20,606 nt of DNA from Planctomycetota bacterium (GTDB lineage Bacteria > Planctomycetota > MHYJ01 > WSZJ01 > JACPWG01): positions 1-20,606 of the forward strand of contig JACRIP010000218.1 in the NCBI GenBank assembly GCA_016220045.1. The letters run 5' to 3'. Positions 14,601-20,606 of this stretch are shown in pieces. The notes below the pieces were generated by a model. It saw only the letters and a list, made by a program, of their open reading frames with translations. It was not told the DNA's origin and searched no databases. Position 1 is the stretch's first letter; every line of letters begins with the position of its first letter. Position numbers and translations under genes: made by a program.

Positions 14601-16475
14601 CTCGATCTGCTCGCGGGCCTCATTCAAGTCCTTGAGGAGGTCGTCGAGCTTGAGGTCCTTCAGCCAGTCCGGGGCACCGCCCTTGCCGCCCTTCTTCCCG
14701 GTCCACTCTTCGACCAGCTTCTTGGCCTGCTCGCCCGCCTCGCGCAGGGCGTTGCGGCCCTCTTCGCTTTCGGTCCAGTCGCGCAGGGTCTTCAGGCTCT
14801 CCTGAAGGTTCTTCAGGTTGAAGGGATTCTCCTCGCCCTGCTCGTCGCCGAACTCGTCGTCCGACTTGCCCTGGTTGGAGATTTCCTCGAAGAACTGCTC
14901 GGCCATCTCGCCGAGAGCCTTCAGGCGCTCAGCCCATTCGCCGAGTTTCTCGCGGTCCTCGCCGGAGATCAGGCGATCCAGGAATTCCCGGATCTGGTCG
15001 CGGGGCTTGGCGGCGTTCTCGTGCTTCTTGCCGGTCTGCGGAGCGGGCTTCTTCGCGGCGGGCTGCTTGACGCCGGCGGGCTTGCCGTCGTCCTTGCCCT
15101 CGTCGCTGCCGTCCTCGGCCACGTGGTCGAGGAACTTCTTCATCTTGTTGCGCAGCTCGGCCGCATTCTTGCCGCCGTCCTTCGCGCCATCCTTGCCAGC
15201 GTCCGACGCCTTGGGGGCGCGGGCGTGCTGGCGGTCCGCGGCGACGGGTCCGGCCGGGGGCATGCCGCCCGGCTTGTGACCCATCTCCAGGGTCAGCGTG
15301 TGCTTCTTGCCGCCGCGCAGCACGACAATCTTTACCTGCTGGCCCGGCTTGGTCTTCTTGACCTGGTCGAGAAGCTGCGCCGGATGGCCGACTTCCTTGC
15401 CGGCGAAGGACACGATGATGTCCTTCTCCTGCAGTTTGGCGTTCGCCGCCGGACCGTTCGGCAGGATCTTCTGGACGATCACGCCGGTCTCGTCCTCGTC
15501 CTCGGGCAGGGCGGCCATCATGGCGCCGAGCCAGCCATGCTCTTGGTTCGCGCCGGCCGGAGCCTTCTTGGCGGGGGCCTTTTCGCTCTCGTCGTCGGCG
15601 TCGTCGCCGTCATCTCCGGCGGGCGCCTGCGGGACTCCGCTCACCGCGGCCATGGCGGCGGCGCGCTCCTGGCACTGCGGGCAGGGTGAGCCGGCAGCGG
15701 CCTTCTTGACGCACTCGGGGCACTCCCCCTCCGGCTTGCCTTCCGCCTGGCAATCCGTGCACTCGGCTTCCGCGCCCTTGGCGGCGGCGGCCGGAGCCGG
15801 GGCGGGCGCCGGTTTCGCGGCGGGCTTCTCAGCGGGCTTGGCCACCGGCTTCTCCGCCGGCTTCTCGGCCGGGACCGCGGCGATCGCGCCGGGCACGGCG
15901 GGACGCGCGCCCAGCTTGACGGCGATCTCGTGCTTCTTTTCGGATCGCAACAGGACCACCTTGACGGCGTCGCCGGCCTTGTGCTGGCGCACGAGGTCGA
16001 TCAGCGCCTGGGGCGAACCGACTTCCTCGCCGGCAAAGCGGAGCAGGACGTCGTTGGCTTCGAGGCCGGCCGCATCCGCGGGGCTCTTGGGGACGACGCC
16101 GCTGACCAGCACGCCGACGTCCTCGGGCAGGTCGAGCAACTCACGCAGGGAGGGCTGGAGGGGCTCGACGGCGACGCCGAACCACCCGGGCGCGGCCTCG
16201 GCCGGCGCGGGTTTGGAGGCGTCCGACGCGCCGCCCTTGGCGCCCTTTTCGCCCTTGGGCGGGGCGTTCTGGGCCAGTTCCTGGTCGAGCAGGCCGGCGA
16301 GCGCCGCGCGCACGCGATCCGCCTCGCTCGCGAGCTGATTGTCCACCTGCGAGAAGACCCGGGCGCGCAGGGCGCGCTCGCGGGCCGCTTCGGGATTCTC
16401 CGCCTGCGCCATCACATTGCCGGCGAAGAGCGCAGCCGCCACCAGCGGCACCATCGCGGAAGACCAACGCTTCAT
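11691..16475 (-). CDS. Giant exported multi-PDZ protein with 19-residue repeats, CxxC clusters and poly-Asp tract
   Basis: 1594 residues in one frame. Signal peptide 1-23 (cleavage after VMA). PDZ domains lie at about 97-189, 312-400 and 904-990. Between PDZ 1 and 2 are Lys/Pro/Ala repeats (202-222) and three CxxC pairs (239/242, 252/255, 265/268) resembling a zinc-binding module. Residues 490-825 are helical and charged and include eight repeats of the type RKNIKPEDLKKGMEQIEEL. Acidic linkers lie at 829-845 and 879-893. After 1170 there is no recognisable domain: more CxxC (1228/1231, 1235/1238), a run of 12 Asp (1340-1351), two VLFFR motifs and a basic His/Arg/Pro-rich tail with three Cys (1539-1552). 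GGAGG lies nine bases before the ATG. Probably a periplasmic scaffold under ECF control. I do not recognise the family as a whole. The C-terminal 400 residues are the least certain part of the coding call. Confidence 0.8.
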   Translation of the reverse strand: MKRWSSAMVPLVAAALFAGNVMAQAENPEAARERALRARVFSQVDNQLASEADRVRAALAGLLDQELAQNAPPKGEKGAKGGASDASKPAPAEAAPGWFGVAVEPLQPSLRELLDLPEDVGVLVSGVVPKSPADAAGLEANDVLLRFAGEEVGSPQALIDLVRQHKAGDAVKVVLLRSEKKHEIAVKLGARPAVPGAIAAVPAEKPAEKPVAKPAEKPAAKPAPAPAPAAAAKGAEAECTDCQAEGKPEGECPECVKKAAAGSPCPQCQERAAAMAAVSGVPQAPAGDDGDDADDESEKAPAKKAPAGANQEHGWLGAMMAALPEDEDETGVIVQKILPNGPAANAKLQEKDIIVSFAGKEVGHPAQLLDQVKKTKPGQQVKIVVLRGGKKHTLTLEMGHKPGGMPPAGPVAADRQHARAPKASDAGKDGAKDGGKNAAELRNKMKKFLDHVAEDGSDEGKDDGKPAGVKQPAAKKPAPQTGKKHENAAKPRDQIREFLDRLISGEDREKLGEWAERLKALGEMAEQFFEEISNQGKSDDEFGDEQGEENPFNLKNLQESLKTLRDWTESEEGRNALREAGEQAKKLVEEWTGKKGGKGGAPDWLKDLKLDDLLKDLNEAREQIENLRKQIDPKDVQKQLEGLRKNITPKDLQKGMKELDELRKNFKPGDIKKRMEQVEELRKTIKPEDLKKGMEQIEELRKTIKPEDLKKGMEMIEEMRKNIKPEDLKKGMEQIEELRKNIKPEDIRKGMEQIEELRKNIKPEDIERGMKEFSELRKQFEGIRKGERGPELKEALDALRKAGEMSPKDRMERLQQLRKLMEKIRGGADRDEDEDADEDADEADAPKVEKKPAKGPAAAAKKHEQDAKAAAEKQAAAKDADEDADEAEDEGEEMGDLPEVTAERVPAYLGIGPEDGEEGGVLVASVTEDSPASEAGLQEGDCIVSFNGKKVADVRGMIDLVAACKPGQKVAITVERDGKRVKLHATLGARGGANPEPKFIFPFSCTADPLADAVSAVQSLGMYAPPTTGEDAGESLDQESVSADADATGSARPVLLIPARTVRAGAEAAASPSAAPATPSTPAIIPGRPQTPDGDLKELSDSIQRLDQVAAMAKMMRNWAKNQEFFLALTNREDKVLFKKKVDPDYLIGMVRKYGPNLIKNLMAAPPTDASKPADCMEPCCVARRAGHPAAFSGDARSASTVQTVAFRPAGRTHAAVPRDRAEAEEECDECEEGCPDCEAKGGHDAHRPSAPSARGNAPFRIRILREAAGERAPQHLAIEKSEHVGPGRVHVQKRVIVVDTDQAERAHGRPEAGPAAGRGDQPHGRRNSGARIEWRSTGDDDDDDDDDDDDRAEWRGAHDDDEDDDDDGEEPTWHEALRDLFESAAPRGGRFHGPGMERLHDLLQQLFERHNPGRQFHAEHGDHGRGGPGAGEFRLFERRVPGPEAGSRRGSDRDVLFFRFGGPSDGRDGAPHGRDGVADRFPADHERDHVLFFRDLPEGSRPNLRRLPADGPRAGARSRRSAPGTHEARDRRAGARECPLGFGRCPMGGECPMAAGRAPERREAPARRRKNAPTPRRGHGQGQPEGHGPHLEI
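12423..12458 (-). repeat. GAT microsatellite encoding 12 aspartates
   Basis: Read on the minus strand the tract is GAC GAT GAC, then eight GAT codons, then GAC. The uniform GAT run in DNA that otherwise prefers GAC is a true trinucleotide repeat, and copy-number change would keep the frame of the giant PDZ protein. Confidence 0.85.
14148..14594 (-). repeat. 57-bp tandem repeat array encoding 19-residue units
   Basis: Codes for residues 628-776 of the giant PDZ protein: one 16-residue unit then seven 19-residue units, with the consensus R-K-x-I-K-P-E-D-L-K-K-G-M-E-Q-I-E-E-L. Hydrophobic residues fall at unit positions 4, 9, 13, 16 and 19, with a Pro at 6. That fits a long amphipathic helix kinked once per unit. 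The central units are nearly identical, indicating recent duplication. Confidence 0.92.
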
Positions 16476-16591
16476 AGTCGATTGCCTCCGAGTCAGACCT
16501 GGGCGTGTGCCCGAAATTTCCGCTCCCGATCCCCATCGAGGGGCGCCGCGCCAACGCGACGCCCTGCCCCCCAGGGTCGGCCAAGCGCTCC

Positions 16592-16621
16592 CCTATACGA
16601 TGGAGGGGAGAATCCGTTTGA
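16592..16621 (-). promoter_or_regulatory. Predicted ECF-sigma promoter of the giant PDZ gene
   Basis: CAAACG, 15 bases, CGTATAGG on the minus strand, identical in both blocks and spacing to 10211-10240. The spacer sequences differ, so the conservation is not that of a copied repeat. Transcription would start near 16585, about 110 nt before the ATG. Confidence 0.6.
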
Positions 16622-16687
16622 GAAAATCGCGGCTGCTCCGCGCCGCGTTTCGCCCCCGCACTCACGAATATGCGCGGGCCATTTCCT

Positions 16688-16717
16688 TTGACTCGCGGCG
16701 CGGCTCCCTGGTAGAGT
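16688..16717 (+). promoter_or_regulatory. Predicted promoter of the receiver/argCH operon
   Basis: TTGACT, 18 bases, TAGAGT. Transcription would start near 16724, about 23 nt before the ATG at 16747, with GAGGAG in the leader. It is divergent from the giant PDZ gene promoter about 70 bp away. Confidence 0.5.
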
Positions 16718-16746
16718 GCTTCGACCCATTCCGAGGAGTTTTGCGC

Positions 16747-17883
16747 ATGGAGTCCGCCGAAGCGGGACCGAATCAGAAGGTCCTGGTCGTCGACGATTCG
16801 CTGGAAATCCGCGAGTTTCTGAGCTCGTATCTGGAGTTTCTGAAATTCGACGTGGTGACGGCGGAGGACGGGCGGCAGGGGCTGGAGCGGGCGCAGCGCG
16901 AGAAGCCGGATCTGGTGATTGCGGACGTGGTGATGCCGCACATGGGCGGGATCGATCTGTGCAGGGCGCTGAAAGGCAATCCGGCGACGGCGTTGTGGCC
17001 GGTGATCCTGATCACGGCGAATGACGACCGGGACAGCCGCATCCAGGGGCTGGAGGCGGGCGCGGACGAGTTCCTGCTGAAACCGATCGACCCGCACGAG
17101 TTACAGGCGCGGGTGCGTTCCCTGACCCGGCAGAACACCTTGCAGCGGGAGCTGGCGGCGGCGAGCAAGGTCCCGCAGGTGGGCAAGCTGCTGAAGGAAG
17201 AGCTGACGCGGGCGCTGGTGCACGACCTGAACAACTACCTGTCGGGCATCCAGGGCAACGTCAACATCATGGAGCTGTTCAAGGCGAAGTTCGACGAGAA
17301 GATGCTGCGCGCGATGGGGGCGATCAAGCGCAGTTGCCGGGACATGCTGCAGATGCTGGGCGACCTGCGGGAGGTGGTGCGCCTGGAGGCGGGGAGCCAG
17401 ATCGCGGTGAAGGAGCCGTGCAAGCTGGAGGACCTGGCGGTCCAGACGGTGGACATCCTGAGCCGTGCGGACCACATGCGCACGAAGGAGATCCGCGCCG
17501 AGGCGGCGACCGGGAGCGCGCCGATTCTGGCCGAAGCGCGGCTGATCAACCGTTCGCTGGCGATTCTGCTGGAAGTCGCCCTCAAGTGCGCGGAGGACAG
17601 CCTGGCGCGGATCGCGATCCGGCCGGTGCCGGAGAAGGGGCTGGTCGAGGCGGTGATCGCGTTCAAGGGGATGGTGGTGCCGGACGAACTGTGCGCGGTG
17701 ATCTTCCTGCCGGAGGGGCCGGTGAAGGCGCGGGAGGCGGGCTACGTGCTGGACCGCGGTTTTTCGCTGCTTCTGGTCGGGCTGACCGCGCGCGTCCACG
17801 ACGGCTCGATCGTGCTGCAGAACCTGGGCGACGGCGACTCGCGCTTCGTCTTCACCCTGCCGCTGGCTCAGGTCGTTGCCTGA
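16747..17883 (+). CDS. Response regulator receiver protein with degenerate histidine-kinase-like output
   Basis: 378 residues. Residues 10-127 are a complete receiver: Asp16-Asp17, phosphoacceptor Asp60 (LVIADVVMP), Thr90 and Lys112 (LLKPID). A linker follows, then a helical pair starting with the H-box-like VHDLNNYLSGIQGN (His159) at 158-171, as in histidine-kinase dimerisation domains. The C-terminal part (about 225-376) has the length of an ATPase domain, but the expected N-box Asn is missing (LLEVALK, 274-280) and no DxGxG or GxG box is visible. It therefore probably cannot bind ATP and could act as a phosphotransfer or dimer module. GAGGAG lies eight bases before the ATG; longer in-frame starts lie in the divergent promoter region. 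argC starts one base after its stop. Confidence 0.88.
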   Translation: MESAEAGPNQKVLVVDDSLEIREFLSSYLEFLKFDVVTAEDGRQGLERAQREKPDLVIADVVMPHMGGIDLCRALKGNPATALWPVILITANDDRDSRIQGLEAGADEFLLKPIDPHELQARVRSLTRQNTLQRELAAASKVPQVGKLLKEELTRALVHDLNNYLSGIQGNVNIMELFKAKFDEKMLRAMGAIKRSCRDMLQMLGDLREVVRLEAGSQIAVKEPCKLEDLAVQTVDILSRADHMRTKEIRAEAATGSAPILAEARLINRSLAILLEVALKCAEDSLARIAIRPVPEKGLVEAVIAFKGMVVPDELCAVIFLPEGPVKAREAGYVLDRGFSLLLVGLTARVHDGSIVLQNLGDGDSRFVFTLPLAQVVA

Positions 17884-17884
17884 A

Positions 17885-18859
17885 ATGACCTACCGCATCG
17901 GGATCGTCGGCGCCAGCGGCTACACGGGCTTCGAACTGATCCGCCTGCTCGCCGCCCACCCCCAGGTCGAACTCGCCGCGCTCCACTCCGCGAGCATGGC
18001 CGGTCGTCCGGTGCGCGACCTCTATCCGGACTTCACCGGAGACCACCGCTTCGCGGAGCTCTCCGTCGAGGAGCTCGACCGGCGCGGGCTCGACCTGGTC
18101 TTCCTGGCGATGCCCGACGGGTACGCGCGCGCGGCGGCGCCGCGGCTGGCGGCGCGCATGCGGGTGGTGGACCTCTCGCGCGACTTCCGCGCCGACGCCG
18201 ACGTGGTCTACGGCCTGCCCGAGTTCTTCCGCGAGCGCATCCGTGGCGCCCGCCTGGTCGCCAATCCCGGCTGCTACGTCACGAGCTGCCTGCTCGCCGC
18301 GCGCCCGCTGGTCGCCGCCGGGCTGGTGCGCCACGCGATCTTCGACGCGAAGAGCGGCTGGAGCGGCGCCGGCCGCACGCCTTCCTACACGAATGACCCG
18401 AAGAACCACGCCGGCAACCTCATTCCCTACAAGCTCACGCAGCACAAGCACGTGGAGGAGATCAGGCGGTTCCTGGAGACGCAGGTCTCGTTCACGCCGC
18501 ACGTGCTGCCGCTCTTCCGCGGCATCCTGACCACGGCGCATCTGCTGCTCGCACGGCCGGCGGAAGCGGCGCGGGCGCGGGCGGTGGTGGCGGCGGCGTA
18601 CGCAGGCGAACGCTTCGTGCAGGTGCTCGACCGGGTGCCGGAGCTGCGCGACAGTCAGGGGACGAACCGCTGCGCGCTGGGCGGGTTCGAGGCCGACGAC
18701 ACCGGCCGGCTGGTGGTGATTTCGACGATCGACAACCTGCTGAAGGGGGCGAGCGGGCAGGCGGTGCAGAACATGAACCTGATGCTCGGCCTGGACGAGG
18801 GCATGGGCCTGGAAGGGCTCGACCCGCGGCAGGCGCACTGGCGCGTGGTCGAGGGCTGA
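17885..18859 (+). CDS. argC: N-acetyl-gamma-glutamyl-phosphate reductase
   Basis: Reduces N-acetylglutamyl 5-phosphate to the semialdehyde with NADPH, the third step of arginine synthesis; cytoplasmic. 324 residues, within the range of the family. GASGYTG (9-15) is the nucleotide-binding loop and NPGCY (127-131) holds the catalytic Cys130. SGWSGAGRTP (157-166) and HKHVEEI (187-193) are the conserved distal region; the usual Pro after HxHx is Glu here. The ATG at 17885 starts one base after the preceding TGA and has no strong RBS, so translational coupling to the receiver gene is likely. A TTG at 17876 is a less likely start. argH follows after 4 bp. Confidence 0.96.
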   Translation: MTYRIGIVGASGYTGFELIRLLAAHPQVELAALHSASMAGRPVRDLYPDFTGDHRFAELSVEELDRRGLDLVFLAMPDGYARAAAPRLAARMRVVDLSRDFRADADVVYGLPEFFRERIRGARLVANPGCYVTSCLLAARPLVAAGLVRHAIFDAKSGWSGAGRTPSYTNDPKNHAGNLIPYKLTQHKHVEEIRRFLETQVSFTPHVLPLFRGILTTAHLLLARPAEAARARAVVAAAYAGERFVQVLDRVPELRDSQGTNRCALGGFEADDTGRLVVISTIDNLLKGASGQAVQNMNLMLGLDEGMGLEGLDPRQAHWRVVEG

Positions 18860-18863
18860 GACG

Positions 18864-20246
18864 ATGGCGAAGCTGTGGGACAAGGGCGTACGGGTGGACC
18901 CGGTGGTACAGGCCTTCTGCACCGGGGAGGACCCGGAGCTGGACGGGCGGCTGACCGAGTCGGAGGTCTACGGCTCGATCGCGCACGCGGCGGGGCTGGC
19001 GCGCATCGGCGTCCTGACGGGGCGCGAGTATGGTCGGCTGCACGGCGCGCTGGTGGGGCTCCTGGCGGCGCACCGGCGCGGGTCGTTCAAGGTCAGCGCG
19101 GTCGACGAGGACATTCACACGGCGGTCGAGAACTGGCTGACGGAGCGGCTGGGACCGGCGGGCAAGAAGATCCACGCGGGGCGTTCGCGCAACGACCAGG
19201 TGCAGGTGGACCTGCGGCTCTACGGGCGCAAGGAACTGCTGCGGCTGGAGGAGCTGGCGCTGGCGCTGGCGGCGGCGCTCGTGGCCTTCGCGCGCCGCCA
19301 CGCGGACGTGCCGATGCCCGGGTACACGCACACGCGGCGCGGCATGCCCTCGTCGGTCGGGCTGTGGGCGGGGGCGTGGGCGGAGAACCTGCTCGACGAC
19401 CTGGTGCTGCTGCGGGCGGCGGGCGAGCTGCTCGACCAGTCGCCGCTCGGCAGCGCGGCGGGCTACGGCGTTCCCCTGCCCCTCGACCGCGAGTACGTCG
19501 CGCGGCTCCTGCGCTTCCGGAAGGTCCAGGCGAATACCTTAGCGGTGCAGAACAGCCGGGGGAAGTTCGAGGCGGTGGCGCTGGCGGCGTGCGCGACGGT
19601 GCTCCTGGACGGCGGGCGGCTGGCGGGCGATCTGATCCTGTTTTCGACGGAGGAATTCGGTTTCTTCGAGCTGCCGGAGGAGCTGTGCACGGGGAGCTCG
19701 ATCATGCCGAACAAGAAGAACCCGGACGCGCTGGAGCTGGTGCGGGCGAGCGGGGCGGAGGTGGCGGCGCAGGCGGCGGCGGCGGCGGGGATCGCGGCCA
19801 AGCTGCCGGCGGGGTACCAGCGGGACCTGCAGCTCACGAAGGGTCCGTTCCTGCGCGGGCTGGACCGGACCGGGCGCTGCCTGACCGTGCTGGCGCTGTG
19901 CGTGGGGCGGCTGGGGGTGCGGCGCGAGCGCTGTCTGGCGGCGTGCACGGGCGAGATCTATGCGGCCGACCGGGCGCTGGAGCTGGTGCGCGCGGGGGTG
20001 CCCTTTCGCACGGCGTACCGGCAGGTCGCGGACGAGATCCGGCATGCACCGGAGGCGGCGCGGGCGCCGGTGAGCGCGGGCGCGGCGCGGGCCAACCTGG
20101 CGGGCAAGCGCCACACGGGCGCGCCGGGCAATCTCGGGTTGGCGCGACTGTCGCGCGAGATTGCGGCGGCGGAGCGCGCGCGGGCGCGGCGGGCGCGCGC
20201 GGCGGAGCCAGCGCATTTGCTCGCGGCGCGCCGGCCGCCACGCTAG
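18864..20246 (+). CDS. argH: Argininosuccinate lyase
   Basis: Splits argininosuccinate into arginine and fumarate, the last step of arginine synthesis; a cytoplasmic homotetramer. 460 residues, the usual length. Conserved parts: WDKG start, DEDIHTAVE (81-89), HAGRSRNDQV (104-113), YTHTR (154-158, with His156) and the fumarase/lyase signature GSSIMPNKKNPD (277-288) with the catalytic serine on the flexible loop. The last 30 residues are Ala/Arg-rich and unconserved. GAGGG lies eight bases before the ATG, overlapping the argC end. The order receiver-argC-argH is unusual, since argH is more often next to argG. A heptamer repeat array starts four bases after the stop. Confidence 0.97.
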   Translation: MAKLWDKGVRVDPVVQAFCTGEDPELDGRLTESEVYGSIAHAAGLARIGVLTGREYGRLHGALVGLLAAHRRGSFKVSAVDEDIHTAVENWLTERLGPAGKKIHAGRSRNDQVQVDLRLYGRKELLRLEELALALAAALVAFARRHADVPMPGYTHTRRGMPSSVGLWAGAWAENLLDDLVLLRAAGELLDQSPLGSAAGYGVPLPLDREYVARLLRFRKVQANTLAVQNSRGKFEAVALAACATVLLDGGRLAGDLILFSTEEFGFFELPEELCTGSSIMPNKKNPDALELVRASGAEVAAQAAAAAGIAAKLPAGYQRDLQLTKGPFLRGLDRTGRCLTVLALCVGRLGVRRERCLAACTGEIYAADRALELVRAGVPFRTAYRQVADEIRHAPEAARAPVSAGAARANLAGKRHTGAPGNLGLARLSREIAAAERARARRARAAEPAHLLAARRPPR

Positions 20247-20250
20247 GACG

Positions 20251-20383
20251 GTGGACAGTGGACGGTGGACGGTGGACAGTGGACAGTGGACAGTGGACAG
20301 TGGACGGTGGACGGTGGACAGTGGTCGGTGACCAGTGAACGGTGGCCGGTGGTCGGTGCCCGGTGGTCGGTGACCAGTGGACG
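20251..20383 (+). repeat. Heptamer array GTGGACR, 19 units
   Basis: Nineteen uninterrupted 7-bp units, all beginning GTG. The first ten are GTGGACA or GTGGACG; later ones vary (GTGGTCG, GTGACCA, GTGAACG, GTGGCCG, GTGCCCG). Open frames through it translate to SGQWTVDGG-like strings, an artefact of the 7-bp period. It begins four bases after the argH stop. Confidence 0.95.
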
Positions 20384-20445
20384 GTGTGAGAACCGGCACT
20401 GGAGGCTGCCGCAAGACGGAACTGCTGGGCCGGAGGGTCGGCGTT

Positions 20446-20469
20446 GGGGCGGACCCCTGTGTCCGCCCC
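20446..20469 (-). repeat. Palindrome of the GGGGCG...CCCC family between two heptamer arrays
   Basis: GGGGCGGAC (20446-20454) pairs with GTCCGCCCC (20461-20469). It is an exact inverted copy of the palindrome at 3840-3863. AGGCTGCCGCAAGACGG at 20403-20419 resembles the GTCGCAAAAGG repeat. The 139 bp between the arrays (20384-20522) hold no gene. Confidence 0.85.
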
Positions 20470-20522
20470 GGCTCGGCCTGCCGTTCGCCGAGCGCGACAG
20501 CCCCTGGTGCCCGCCCTCCGCT

Positions 20523-20606
20523 TGGCCACTTGTCACCGTCCACCGTCCACTGGCCACCGCCCACCGCCCACCGTCCACTGTCCACTGTCCACTGTCCACT
20601 GTCCAC
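20523..20606 (-). repeat. Heptamer array GTGGACR in opposite orientation, 12 units, runs off right edge
   Basis: Read on the minus strand from 20606: four GTGGACA, then GTGGACG, GTGGGCG twice, GTGGCCA, GTGGACG twice, GTGACAA and GTGGCCA. With 20251-20383 it makes a large inverted repeat that could fold into a long imperfect stem. Confidence 0.93.

Noticed and set aside
13887..15689. 600-residue plus-strand frame rich in leucine
   Set aside because: It is the mirror of the 57-bp repeat array and charged helices of the giant PDZ protein; its apparent repeats come from that array.
20251..20606. CRISPR array
   Set aside because: The 7-bp units have no spacers between them and there is no cas gene nearby.

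Overview
The window is very GC-rich (about 70 percent by eye) bacterial DNA. It encodes exported proteins with signal peptides, an ECF sigma factor with a zf-HC2 anti-sigma factor, and many PDZ-domain proteins. The intergenic DNA is full of short palindromic and heptameric repeats. This fits a Gram-negative, Planctomycetota-like lineage, possibly a metagenome-assembled genome. The taxon is an inference from style only; there is no rRNA or clade marker here.

Layout, minus strand from right to left (16475 down to 1): a giant exported 1594-residue protein with three PDZ domains, CxxC clusters and a 19-residue repeat array (16475-11691); an ECF sigma factor with its own housekeeping-type promoter (11535-10978); an 897-bp gene-free nest of repeats; then an anti-sigma factor with two zf-HC2 motifs (10080-9163), a HtrA-like protein with all three catalytic residues replaced (9140-7734) and an exported HEAT-like/PDZ protein (7523-6237). 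After a second repeat-rich gap come an intact membrane-anchored HtrA protease (5680-4511), moaC (4482-3898), a GT-C type membrane glycosyltransferase fused to TPRs (3681-1678), asd (1187-177) and the start of an exported protein running off the left edge (159-1).

Plus strand, right side: a receiver protein with a degenerate histidine-kinase-like C-terminal half (16747-17883), then argC (17885-18859) and argH (18864-20246) packed within a few bases of each other. The window ends in two arrays of GTGGACR heptamers in opposite orientation.

The most interesting reading is an envelope-stress module. A 29-bp promoter-like motif, CAAACG-N15-CGTATAGG, occurs twice at matching distance upstream of genes on the minus strand. 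One copy precedes the anti-sigma / dead-HtrA / PDZ set and the other precedes the giant PDZ protein. The sigma gene instead has a TTGACC-N16-TATAAT promoter. This suggests that the sigma factor is made constitutively and drives both its own anti-sigma operon and the giant PDZ protein. The pseudoprotease may serve as a peptide sensor or chaperone in place of a DegS-type protease. The motif and the residue losses are visible in the sequence; the circuit is inferred.
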